This document shows, one piece after another, positions 27,302 to 35,626 of a stretch of 64,000 nt of DNA. The notes under the pieces were generated by a model. That model was not told the DNA's origin. It saw nothing but the letters and a program-made list of their open reading frames with translations, and ran no database searches. The position numbers were made by a program, and so were the translations under genes. Location: the NCBI GenBank assembly GCA_052170555.1, contig JBQNAI010000001.1, forward strand, positions 186,001 to 250,000, read 5' to 3'. This stretch comes from Scybalousia_A sp052170555. Lineage in GTDB: Bacteria > Bacteroidota > Bacteroidia > Bacteroidales > P3. How positions within the stretch are numbered: the stretch's first letter is position 1; every line of letters begins with the position of its first letter.

Positions 27302-28489
27302 ATGGCAAAAGAAAAATTCGAGCGTACCAAACCTCATGTTAATATAGGTACAATTGGTCACGTTGATCACGGTAAGACTACTTTGACAGCAGCTATCACC
27401 AAGGTATTGGCAGAAAAAGGCTTGTCGGAAGTAAAATCATTTGATTCTATTGACTCTGCTCCTGAAGAAAAAGAGAGAGGTATCACGATTAATACGTCTC
27501 ATGTTGAGTATCAGACGGAGAATCGTCATTATGCACACGTTGATTGTCCCGGACACGCTGACTATGTTAAAAATATGGTTACGGGTGCTGCTCAAATGGA
27601 TGGAGCGATACTGGTTGTAGCTTCTACCGATGGTCCTATGCCACAAACTCGTGAACATATACTATTGGCTCGTCAAGTGGGTGTTCCTCGTATGGTAGTG
27701 TTTATGAATAAAGTGGACTTGGTAGATGATCCTGAGTTGTTGGATCTTGTTGAAATGGATATTAGAGATTTATTGAATTTTTACAATTTTGACGGTGATA
27801 ATACTCCTATTATTCGTGGTTCGGCTTTAGGTGCTTTAAATGGGGAGTCAGAATGGGAAAACAAGGTCATGGAATTGATGGCAGCTGTGGATGAATGGAT
27901 ACCTCTTCCTCAAAGAGATGTGGATAAAGATTTCTTAATGCCGGTTGAAGATGTATTCTCTATCACTGGTAGAGGAACAGTCGCTACAGGAAGAATAGAA
28001 ACAGGAATTATTAAAGTCGGAGAACCTGTTGATATCATTGGAATGGGTGCAGAAAAGCTTAAATCAACTGTTACTGGAGTTGAGATGTTTCGCAAACTTC
28101 TTGATGAAGGTGAAGCGGGAGATAATGTCGGATTGTTATTGAGAGGTATAGACAAGGACGAGATACGTAGAGGTATGGTTATTGCTAAGCCAGGAACTAT
28201 TACTCCTCATAAGAAATTCCAAGCAGAGGTTTATATTTTGAAAAAAGAAGAAGGAGGTCGTCATACTCCATTCCAAAATAGATATCGTCCTCAGTTCTAT
28301 TTTAGAACGACCGACGTTACCGGTGAAATATCTCTTCCGGAAGGACGTGAATTGGTTATGCCAGGGGATAACTTGACAATAACAGTGGAGTTGTTGTCTG
28401 AGATAGCACTGAATCTTAATCTACGTTTTGCTATTCGTGAAGGTGGAAGAACTGTTGGTGCTGGACAGGTAACGAAGATATTGGATTAA
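27302..28489 (+). CDS. tuf: Elongation factor Tu
   Basis: 395 aa, the standard EF-Tu length. It delivers aminoacyl-tRNA to the ribosome as a GTP complex. GTP-binding motifs are intact: GHVDHGKT at 19-26, DCPGHADY at 81-88 and NKVD at 136-139. Domains 2 and 3 follow from about residue 205 to the end, with GRGTVATGRIETG and the C-terminal GGRTVGAGQVTKIL. It follows the four tRNA genes with a 46-base spacer and is followed by a hairpin before tRNA-Trp. Confidence 0.98.
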   Translation: MAKEKFERTKPHVNIGTIGHVDHGKTTLTAAITKVLAEKGLSEVKSFDSIDSAPEEKERGITINTSHVEYQTENRHYAHVDCPGHADYVKNMVTGAAQMDGAILVVASTDGPMPQTREHILLARQVGVPRMVVFMNKVDLVDDPELLDLVEMDIRDLLNFYNFDGDNTPIIRGSALGALNGESEWENKVMELMAAVDEWIPLPQRDVDKDFLMPVEDVFSITGRGTVATGRIETGIIKVGEPVDIIGMGAEKLKSTVTGVEMFRKLLDEGEAGDNVGLLLRGIDKDEIRRGMVIAKPGTITPHKKFQAEVYILKKEEGGRHTPFQNRYRPQFYFRTTDVTGEISLPEGRELVMPGDNLTITVELLSEIALNLNLRFAIREGGRTVGAGQVTKILD

Positions 28490-28496
28490 TAAAAGT

Positions 28497-28526
28497 AAAA
28501 GCAAGTTAAAAAATAAACTTGCTTTT
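28497..28526 (+). terminator. Terminator after tuf
   Basis: AAAAGCAAGTT at 28497-28507 pairs perfectly with AACTTGCTTTT at 28516-28526, directly after the tuf stop. It is followed by tRNA-Trp, so some read-through, or a promoter not identified here, must supply the downstream genes. Confidence 0.75.
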
Positions 28527-28531
28527 AAAAT

Positions 28532-28602
28532 AGGGGCATGGTCTAATGGTAGAATAGCGGTCTCCAAAACCGTTGGTGGGAGTTCGATTCTCTCTGCCCC
28601 TG
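28532..28602 (+). tRNA. tRNA-Trp (CCA)
   Basis: 71 bases. The acceptor stem pairs AGGGGCA with TGCCCCT, and the anticodon loop CTCCAAA gives CCA at 28564-28566. It sits 23 bases before secE, the common bacterial arrangement tRNA-Trp-secE-nusG. Confidence 0.95.
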
Positions 28603-28625
28603 CATGATAAATAAATGATATAGAT

Positions 28626-28844
28626 ATGGCTAATAGAGTTGTAACTTATGCGAAGAGTTGTTATGATGAGATGAAGAAAGTATCATGGCCTACTACGGAA
28701 GAATTGACAAATAGTACGGTTGTAGTTTTCGTTGCATCGTTGATTATTGCATTGATAGTCTTCATAATGGATATTGCGTTTGGAGTTCATCCAACATTGC
28801 TTTGGAAAGGGTTATTAGGTTATCTATATCAATTAATGGCTTAG
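28626..28844 (+). CDS. secE: Preprotein translocase subunit SecE
   Basis: A 72-aa single-span inner-membrane protein of the SecYEG channel. The conserved amphipathic region ends in KKVSWPTTEEL (residues 17-27), followed by one membrane helix at about 31-53, typical of the short SecE form. It is placed between tRNA-Trp and nusG as in most bacteria. A 116-base spacer with a small hairpin (AATATTC/GAATATT, 28880-28899) separates it from nusG. Confidence 0.95.
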   Translation: MANRVVTYAKSCYDEMKKVSWPTTEELTNSTVVVFVASLIIALIVFIMDIAFGVHPTLLWKGLLGYLYQLMA

Positions 28845-28960
28845 TGGAGATTATTTTTTCTTTTACATCTTGCTTCCCAAATATTCACTGTAGAATATTG
28901 AGGTGTAGAGGAGTGGTTCTGTGTTTTTATAATTCTCAATGATATTATAACTGTAGTGCT

Positions 28961-29503
28961 ATGGGTGAACGTAAAACAAAATGGTATGTCGTTAAGGCGA
29001 TAGCTGGAAAAGAAAAGAAGGCTAAAGAATACATAGATAATGAAATATGCAAACGTGGTTTGAGTGATTTTGTTTCGAATGTGTTGATACCTGTTGAGAA
29101 AGTTTATTCTGTACGTAATGGGAAAAAAATTACGAAAGAGAGAACTCTCTTCCCCGGTTATATCTTTGTAGAAGCAAGGTTAGAAGGAGAGATTGTTCAT
29201 ATAATCAAAAATATTCCAAATGTACTAGATTTTATATCTGAAAAGAACGGTAATCCTATTCCTATGATGGAAGATGAGGTTCAAAGAATATTAAGAACAA
29301 TTGATGATACTATAGATTCTACAGAGTTGTCAGAAAAGACGTTTATTGTGGGAGAAACTGTTAAGATTATAGATGGTCCTTTTAAAAATTTTGATGGAGT
29401 TGTTGAAAAGATTAATAGCGAAAAACGAAAATTAGAAGTGGTCGTCAAGATTTTTGGTAGAAGAACCCCCGTGGAATTGTCTACTTATCAGGTTGAGAAG
29501 TAA
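28961..29503 (+). CDS. nusG: Transcription termination/antitermination factor NusG
   Basis: 180 aa. It binds RNA polymerase through the NGN domain (about 7-115, with KWYVVKAIAGKEKKAKEYI and TLFPGYIFVEA) and contacts ribosomal protein S10 or Rho through the KOW domain (about 131-178, GETVKIIDGPFKNFDGVVEKI). Its length is typical and no insertion is seen. It is the first gene of the ribosomal-protein stretch, with 33 bases to rplK. Confidence 0.96.
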   Translation: MGERKTKWYVVKAIAGKEKKAKEYIDNEICKRGLSDFVSNVLIPVEKVYSVRNGKKITKERTLFPGYIFVEARLEGEIVHIIKNIPNVLDFISEKNGNPIPMMEDEVQRILRTIDDTIDSTELSEKTFIVGETVKIIDGPFKNFDGVVEKINSEKRKLEVVVKIFGRRTPVELSTYQVEK

Positions 29504-29536
29504 TAGAGACATTAATTATTAAAAAAGTTTATAAAA

Positions 29537-29959
29537 ATGGCAAAAGAAATTGCAGGATTAATTAAATTGCAAATCAAAGGAGGTGCTGCAAATCCAGCTC
29601 CACCAGTAGGACCAGCATTGGGTGCTAAGGGTGTGAATATAATGGAATTTTGTAAGCAGTTTAATGCCAGGACACAAAAACAAGCTGGTAAGATTTTACC
29701 GGTTATAATAAATGTGTATACTGACAAAAGTTTTGATTTTGTTGTTAAGACTCCTCCTGTAGTTGTACAAGTACTAGATGCAGCGAAAGTTAAGGGTGGT
29801 TCGGGAGAACCCAATCGAAAAAAAGTTGCATCACTAACTCAGGCACAAGTAAAAGAGATTGCTGAAGCTAAAATGGTGGATTTAAATTGTTTTACTCTGG
29901 AAAGTGCAATGAGTATGGTAGTTGGTACGGCTCGTAGTATGGGGATCTCAGTTAAATAA
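29537..29959 (+). CDS. rplK: 50S ribosomal protein L11
   Basis: 140 aa. It forms the stalk base of the large subunit, with 23S rRNA and L10. The proline-rich N-terminal block PAPPVGPALGAKGVNIMEFC (near 20-40) and the C-terminal rRNA-binding domain ending in MVVGTARSMGI are both present. It follows nusG and precedes rplA in the usual L11-L1-L10-L7/L12 order. Confidence 0.97.
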   Translation: MAKEIAGLIKLQIKGGAANPAPPVGPALGAKGVNIMEFCKQFNARTQKQAGKILPVIINVYTDKSFDFVVKTPPVVVQVLDAAKVKGGSGEPNRKKVASLTQAQVKEIAEAKMVDLNCFTLESAMSMVVGTARSMGISVK

Positions 29960-29983
29960 TATTTAAATAGAAAATTGCAAAAA

Positions 29984-30679
29984 ATGGCAAAAAAATCGAA
30001 AAAAACTGTAGAGGCCTTAAAAAAGTATGATTCTTCAAAAGAGTACACGTTAGAAGAAGCGATTAGGATTGTGAGAGATATAACTTTTACCAAGTTTGAT
30101 GCCTCTTTTGATTTGGATGTTCGTTTAGGAGTTGATCCTCGTAAATCCAATCAAATGGTTAGGGGAACAGTAACGCTTCCTCATGGAACTGGGAAGACTA
30201 AGAAGGTTTTAGTTTTGTGTACAGAAGATAAAGAAGAAGAAGCTAAAGGTGCCGGAGCTGATTTTGTTGGATTAGATGAATACATCACCAAGATTAAAGG
30301 CGGTTGGACGGATGTCGATGTTATTATTACTATGCCAAGTGTAATGCCAAAGATAGGAGCGTTAGGTAAAGTTTTAGGACCGAGAGGTCTTATGCCTAAT
30401 CCTAAAACCGGAACAGTTACGGTGGATATAGCAAAGGCGGTCCAAGAGGTAAAAGCCGGTAAGATAGATTTCAAGGTTGATAAGTATGGTATTATTCATA
30501 CTAGCGTAGCAAGAATGTCTTTTTCTCCAGAAAAAATAGAAGAAAATGCGTTGGAGGTAATACGCATGATAGAGAAATTGAAACCAACTTCTGCAAAAGG
30601 GACTTATATGAAAAGTATATCAGTCAGTTCAACCATGAGTCCAGGTGTTAAAATAGATGCAAAATCTATTAGTAAATAA
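29984..30679 (+). CDS. rplA: 50S ribosomal protein L1
   Basis: 231 aa from the ATG at 29984. L1 forms the mobile E-site stalk and often represses its own operon by binding its mRNA leader. The conserved GTVTLPHGTGKTKKVLV, GPRGLMPNPKTGTVT and SVARMSFSPEKIEEN segments are clear. A TTG nine bases upstream would add three residues, but the ATG gives the usual MAKKSKK start. The L11 stop is 24 bases before it. Confidence 0.97.
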   Translation: MAKKSKKTVEALKKYDSSKEYTLEEAIRIVRDITFTKFDASFDLDVRLGVDPRKSNQMVRGTVTLPHGTGKTKKVLVLCTEDKEEEAKGAGADFVGLDEYITKIKGGWTDVDVIITMPSVMPKIGALGKVLGPRGLMPNPKTGTVTVDIAKAVQEVKAGKIDFKVDKYGIIHTSVARMSFSPEKIEENALEVIRMIEKLKPTSAKGTYMKSISVSSTMSPGVKIDAKSISK

Positions 30680-30698
30680 TCTTTATGTGTAAATCGAA

Positions 30699-31223
30699 AT
30701 GAAAAAAGAAGATAAAGGCAGACTAATAGAAAGTATAGGACAACATATCAAGGAGTATCCGTATTTATATATTGTTGATATAGAAGGTTTAGACGCGAAA
30801 GATACAGCACTATTGAGGAGACAATGTTACAAAAAAGAAGTAAAACTTTTAGTTGTAAAGAATGCTTTTCTAAAGAAAGCTGTAGAGAATTCTGACATAG
30901 ATTATTCTGAAATATTTCCAACATTTAAAGGTCAGACGTCTCTGATGTTGTCTAAAATAAATAATGCTCCAGCTAAGTTAATAAAAGAGTTCAGAAATCA
31001 AAGGGATAAAAAAGAAAAACCCTTGTTAAAGTCTGCATATGTAGAAGATGAATTCTATATTGGCGACGAGCATTTGAATGAACTTGTTGCTATTAAATCA
31101 AAGAACGAGTTGATAGCTGATGTTGTTTCTGCATTATTGTCTCCTATAAAAAACATTATTGGGGGAATAACTAATGAGGAGAGAACAGATAAACAACAGA
31201 AAACTGTAGTTATTACAGAATAA
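30699..31223 (+). CDS. rplJ: 50S ribosomal protein L10
   Basis: 174 aa. It anchors L7/L12 dimers to the ribosome. The N-terminal rRNA-binding domain includes YLYIVDIEGLDAKDTALLRR and VVKNAFLKKAV, and the C-terminal helix that holds the L12 copies begins near 145. Its order between rplA and rplL is the standard one. The end ERTDKQQKTVVITE is polar and slightly variable among species. Confidence 0.95.
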   Translation: MKKEDKGRLIESIGQHIKEYPYLYIVDIEGLDAKDTALLRRQCYKKEVKLLVVKNAFLKKAVENSDIDYSEIFPTFKGQTSLMLSKINNAPAKLIKEFRNQRDKKEKPLLKSAYVEDEFYIGDEHLNELVAIKSKNELIADVVSALLSPIKNIIGGITNEERTDKQQKTVVITE

Positions 31224-31269
31224 AAAAGAAAGATAAAATTTTTAGAAACAATTAAAATTAAATAATAAA

Positions 31270-31641
31270 ATGGCAGATTTAAAAGCGTTAGCAGAACAAT
31301 TGGTTAACTTGTCAATAAAGGAAGCTAAAGAACTTGGTGATATATTGAAAGAAGATTATGGTATTGAGCCAACAGTAGCTACTGTTGCTGTTGCAACCGG
31401 GGATGCAGGTGCTACTGCAGTAGAAGAGAAAACTTCATTTGACGTCGTATTAGCAGAGGTTGGTCCTTCCAAACTTAATGTTGTAAAGCATGTTAAAGAT
31501 CTTTGTAGTCTTGGGTTGAAAGAGGCTAAAGAGTTAGTAGATAGTGCCCCTAAGACCTTAAAAGAAGGCGTAACAAAAGAAGAGGCAGAGTCATTGAAAG
31601 CTGCATTAGAAGAAGCTGGTGCAAAGGTTGAAATTAAATAA
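31270..31641 (+). CDS. rplL: 50S ribosomal protein L7/L12
   Basis: 123 aa. It forms the multi-copy stalk that recruits translation factors. The N-terminal dimerisation domain (about 1-35) is joined by an Ala/Gly/Thr hinge (about 38-53) to a C-terminal domain with FDVVLAEVGPSKLNVVKHVK and LGLKEAKELVDSAPK, ending GAKVEIK. A hairpin follows at 31670-31709 before rpoB. Confidence 0.97.
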   Translation: MADLKALAEQLVNLSIKEAKELGDILKEDYGIEPTVATVAVATGDAGATAVEEKTSFDVVLAEVGPSKLNVVKHVKDLCSLGLKEAKELVDSAPKTLKEGVTKEEAESLKAALEEAGAKVEIK

Positions 31642-31669
31642 TATATTTTCACCACAATCAATTGATATT

Positions 31670-31709
31670 GGAACAGATATACTCTATTAAAAAATAGAGT
31701 GTCTGTTCC
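31670..31709 (+). terminator. Attenuator-like hairpin between rplL and rpoB
   Basis: The arms GGAACAGATATACTCTATT (31670-31688) and AATAGAGTGTCTGTTCC (31693-31709) pair with small bulges and are followed by TGTTTTATGTTTTTTTG. A partial terminator here would reduce polymerase-subunit expression relative to ribosomal proteins, as seen between rplL and rpoB in other bacteria. Confidence 0.7.
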
Positions 31710-31780
31710 TGTTTTATGTTTTTTTGTAGGACATATCCCTATAACAGAAAAATATTTTAACCTTATAAAATTTTAAAACC

Positions 31781-34700
31781 TTGGCAAAAAATAATTCAAA
31801 TATAGTCAATTTTGCGACTGTAAGGAAGTTTGAATATCCTAATTTTTTAGATATTCAGCTGAAGTCATTTCGTGAGTTTTTTCAATTGGAAACAGATACC
31901 GAAAATCGTAAGAATGAAGGATTATACAGAGTTTTCTCTGAAAACTTTCCAATAACTGATGCAAGAAACAATTTTGTTTTAGAATTTATTGATTATTTTG
32001 TAGATGCTCCCCGTTATTCTATTGAGGAATGTATAGAAAGGGGATTAACATTTTCAGTTCCATTAAAAGCAAAGTTGAAGTTGTATTGCACAGATGAGGA
32101 ACACGAGGATTTTAAAACGATAATACAGGATGTTTATTTGGGTATGATACCTTATATGACACCTAAAGGGACATTCGTTATTAATGGTGCAGAAAGAGTT
32201 GTTGTGTCTCAATTACATCGTTCTCCCGGGGTATTTTTCGGGACTTCTACTCATAACAATGGAATGCAATTGTATTCAGCTAGAATCATTCCATTTAAGG
32301 GTTCATGGATGGAGTTTACTACAGATATAAACAATGTCATGTACGCATATATAGACAGAAAGAAGAAGTTGCCTATCACAACTCTTTTGCGTGCTATTGG
32401 TTATGAATTAGATAGGGATATACTGGAGATATTTGATTTAGCAGAGGAAATAAAAGCTTCAAAGGGTAATTTGAAGAAATATGTTGGCAGGAGACTTGCC
32501 GCAAGAGTCGTTAGGTCTTGGGTAGAAGATTTTGTGGATGAAGATATAGGAGAAGTTGTTTCAATAGAGAGAACAGAAATAATTATAGATAGGGAAAAAA
32601 CTTTACAGGTAGAAGATATTGATAAAATATTGGATGCTGGAATAAAATCGATTCTTTTACATAAACAGGATACAACTTCTGCAGATTATTCTATTATATT
32701 CAATACATTACAGAAAGATACAGCAAATAATGCCAAGGAGGCTGTAGAATATATTTATAGACAGTTGCGTTCAGCAGAACCACCAGATGAGCAAACAGCA
32801 AGGGATGTGATTGATAAATTGTTTTTCTCTGATAAAAGATATGATTTAGGAAGTGTAGGTAGATATAAAATAAATAAAAAATTAGGGTTACATGTGGATC
32901 CTAATACAAGAATTTTAACAAAAGAAGATATAATTTCCATAATAAAATATCTTATTGAGTTAATAAATTCGAAGACAGAGGTGGATGATATAGATCACTT
33001 GAGTAATCGTAGGGTTAGGACCGTGGGTGAACAGTTGCATTCTCAGTTTGGGGTCGGATTGTCTCGTATGGCAAGAACCATAAGGGAAAGGATGAATGTT
33101 AGAGATAATGAAGTTTTTTCTCCAACAGATCTGGTAAATGCAAAGACTCTATCATCAGTGATAAATTCTTTCTTTGGAACAAATCAATTGTCTCAATTCA
33201 TGGATCAAACAAATCCTTTAGCTGAGATAACACACAAAAGGCGTATTTCAGCATTGGGACCTGGCGGATTATCCAGAGAGCGTGCTGGTTTTGAAGTCAG
33301 AGATGTTCATTATACACATTATGGTCGTCTTTGCACGATTGAAACCCCAGAGGGACCTAATATCGGTTTAATCTCATCTTTAAGTGTTTTTGCTCAAATA
33401 AATTCTTTAGGATTTATTTCTACTCCTTATTATAAGGTAAGGGAAGGACAGGTCGAATATAATTCTGCACCTGTTTATTTGACAGCAGAGGAGGAAGAGG
33501 AACAAATAGTTGCACAGGCTATAACAAAACTGACGGAGAATGGCAAGATATTGGATCAAAGAGTGCGTTCAAGAAAACAAGCGGATTTTCCAATAGTTTC
33601 TCCTGAGGAAGTTAACTTATTAGATGTTGCTCCTAATCAAATAGCCTCTATTGCGGCCTCATTGATACCATTCATTGAGCACGATGATGCAAACAGGGCA
33701 TTGATGGGATCTAACATGATGCGTCAAGCTGTTCCATTGTTAAATCCACAGATTCCTATAGTCGGAACCGGCATTGAATCGTACGTTGCTAAGGATTCCC
33801 AGAATCTTATAGTTGCAGAAAATGATGGTATCGTTGATTTCGTAGATGCGAGACAGATATCTGTGGTTTACGATAGAGGAGAGGACGAAAGGATTGTTTC
33901 TTTTGATGATGATAAGAAGGTTTATAATTTGGTTAAATTTAGGAAAACCAATGATTCTACGGTTATAAATCTTAGACCTATTGTAAATAAAGGAGAACAA
34001 GTAAAAAAAGGTCAGGTTCTGTGTGAAGGATATGCTACAAATAACGGAGTTTTGTCTTTGGGTAGAAATTTGCAGGTTGCATTTATGCCCTGGAGAGGGT
34101 ACAATTATGAAGATGCTATAGTTATTTCAGAAAAAGTTGTAAAAGAAGATTGGTTTACATCCGTTCACATAGATGAATTCATAACGGAGGTTAGGGAGAC
34201 TAAGCGTGGTTTGGAAGAATTGACAAAGGATATTCCTAATGTTAGTTTAGAGGCGACAAAAGATCTTGACGATAATGGCATGATTCGTATAGGAGCTGTT
34301 GTTAAGGAGGGTGATATACTTGTTGGTAAAATTACTCCGAAGGGAGAAAGTGATCCTACGCCGGAAGAAAAATTATTATCAGCAATTTTTGGGGATAAAG
34401 CGGGAGATGTTAAAGACGCATCATTGAAGGTCCCCCCATCAGTAGATGGAGTTGTTATAGATAAGAAGTTATTCGAGCGTTTTTTAAAAGACAAAGATGC
34501 CAGACAAAAAGATAAAGTAGTTTTGAAACAATTGAAAGATGAGTTTGAAGATAGGGTTCAACTGTTGAAAAATAAATTGGTGGGAAAGTTATTTATATTG
34601 TTAACTGGAAAAGTTTCTAATGGAGTTTATTCTAATTATGGACAAGAATTAATTCCTAAAAAAATCAAATTTAACCAAAAGTTACTACTTGCTATTGATT

Positions 34701-35584
34701 ATTCTACAGTGGATCCCGATGGTTGGACAGATGAAGAATCAACGAATTCTTTGATAAAAAAACTACTGAATAATTATAGTTTGAGATATAGGGCATATCA
34801 AGGTAAATTAGCTAGAGAACAGTTTGCTCAAACCATAGGAGATGATTTGCCCGCTGGTATAGTGAAAATAGCCAAAATATATATAGCTAAGAAACGTAAG
34901 TTAAAGGTAGGAGATAAAATGTCAGGCAGACATGGTAATAAAGGTATTGTTGCAAAAATTGTTCGTGAGGAAGATATGCCTTTCCTATCTAATGGCAAAC
35001 CAGTTGATATTGTTCTAAATCCATTAGGAGTGCCAAGTAGAATGAACTTAGGACAGATTTTTGAAACAATTTTGGGATGGGCAGGGTATGAATTAGGCAG
35101 AAGATATCAGACCCCTATTTTCGATGGAGCAACATTAGACCAGGTAAATGAGCAATTGATAGAGGCGGGTTTACCATTAAATGGTAAGTGTTACCTTTAT
35201 GATGGACAATCTGGTGAAAAGTTTGATCAACCTGCAACAGTAGGATATGTTTACATGTTGAAATTACATCATATGATTGATGATAAGATGCATGCTCGTA
35301 GTATAGGACCGTATTCTTTAATAACACAACAACCTTTAGGTGGTAAAGCTCAATTTGGTGGGCAGCGTTTTGGAGAAATGGAAGTATGGGCCTTGGAAGC
35401 ATATGGTGCATCTCATGTTTTACAGGAAATGTTAACGGTTAAATCTGATGATGTGGTTGGTAGGGCTAAGGTATATGAGGCGATAGTGAAGGGTGATAAC
35501 ATGCCAACACCCGGTCTACCAGAGTCGTTCAATGTTCTTGTTCATGAATTGAGAGGGTTAAACCTTGAAGTTACATTTAATTAA
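31781..35584 (+). CDS. rpoB: DNA-directed RNA polymerase subunit beta
   Basis: 1267 aa, close to the size usual in Bacteroidales. The start is TTG at 31781; no in-frame ATG lies upstream, and the first ATG downstream would remove conserved sequence. The rifampicin-binding region (about residue 470-500) reads FMDQTNPLAEITHKRRISALGPGG, so the residues most often mutated in resistance (D, H and S) are the sensitive types. Downstream of it CTIETPEGPN has Thr where most species have Pro. KMSGRHGNKG near 1046 and the C-terminal GGKAQFGGQRFGEMEVWALEA match the catalytic core. It is followed 42 bases later by rpoC. Confidence 0.97.
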   Translation: MAKNNSNIVNFATVRKFEYPNFLDIQLKSFREFFQLETDTENRKNEGLYRVFSENFPITDARNNFVLEFIDYFVDAPRYSIEECIERGLTFSVPLKAKLKLYCTDEEHEDFKTIIQDVYLGMIPYMTPKGTFVINGAERVVVSQLHRSPGVFFGTSTHNNGMQLYSARIIPFKGSWMEFTTDINNVMYAYIDRKKKLPITTLLRAIGYELDRDILEIFDLAEEIKASKGNLKKYVGRRLAARVVRSWVEDFVDEDIGEVVSIERTEIIIDREKTLQVEDIDKILDAGIKSILLHKQDTTSADYSIIFNTLQKDTANNAKEAVEYIYRQLRSAEPPDEQTARDVIDKLFFSDKRYDLGSVGRYKINKKLGLHVDPNTRILTKEDIISIIKYLIELINSKTEVDDIDHLSNRRVRTVGEQLHSQFGVGLSRMARTIRERMNVRDNEVFSPTDLVNAKTLSSVINSFFGTNQLSQFMDQTNPLAEITHKRRISALGPGGLSRERAGFEVRDVHYTHYGRLCTIETPEGPNIGLISSLSVFAQINSLGFISTPYYKVREGQVEYNSAPVYLTAEEEEEQIVAQAITKLTENGKILDQRVRSRKQADFPIVSPEEVNLLDVAPNQIASIAASLIPFIEHDDANRALMGSNMMRQAVPLLNPQIPIVGTGIESYVAKDSQNLIVAENDGIVDFVDARQISVVYDRGEDERIVSFDDDKKVYNLVKFRKTNDSTVINLRPIVNKGEQVKKGQVLCEGYATNNGVLSLGRNLQVAFMPWRGYNYEDAIVISEKVVKEDWFTSVHIDEFITEVRETKRGLEELTKDIPNVSLEATKDLDDNGMIRIGAVVKEGDILVGKITPKGESDPTPEEKLLSAIFGDKAGDVKDASLKVPPSVDGVVIDKKLFERFLKDKDARQKDKVVLKQLKDEFEDRVQLLKNKLVGKLFILLTGKVSNGVYSNYGQELIPKKIKFNQKLLLAIDYSTVDPDGWTDEESTNSLIKKLLNNYSLRYRAYQGKLAREQFAQTIGDDLPAGIVKIAKIYIAKKRKLKVGDKMSGRHGNKGIVAKIVREEDMPFLSNGKPVDIVLNPLGVPSRMNLGQIFETILGWAGYELGRRYQTPIFDGATLDQVNEQLIEAGLPLNGKCYLYDGQSGEKFDQPATVGYVYMLKLHHMIDDKMHARSIGPYSLITQQPLGGKAQFGGQRFGEMEVWALEAYGASHVLQEMLTVKSDDVVGRAKVYEAIVKGDNMPTPGLPESFNVLVHELRGLNLEVTFN

Positions 35585-35626
35585 ATTATAAAAGAATCAT
35601 CCATAAAATAAAAAGTATTTGATATT

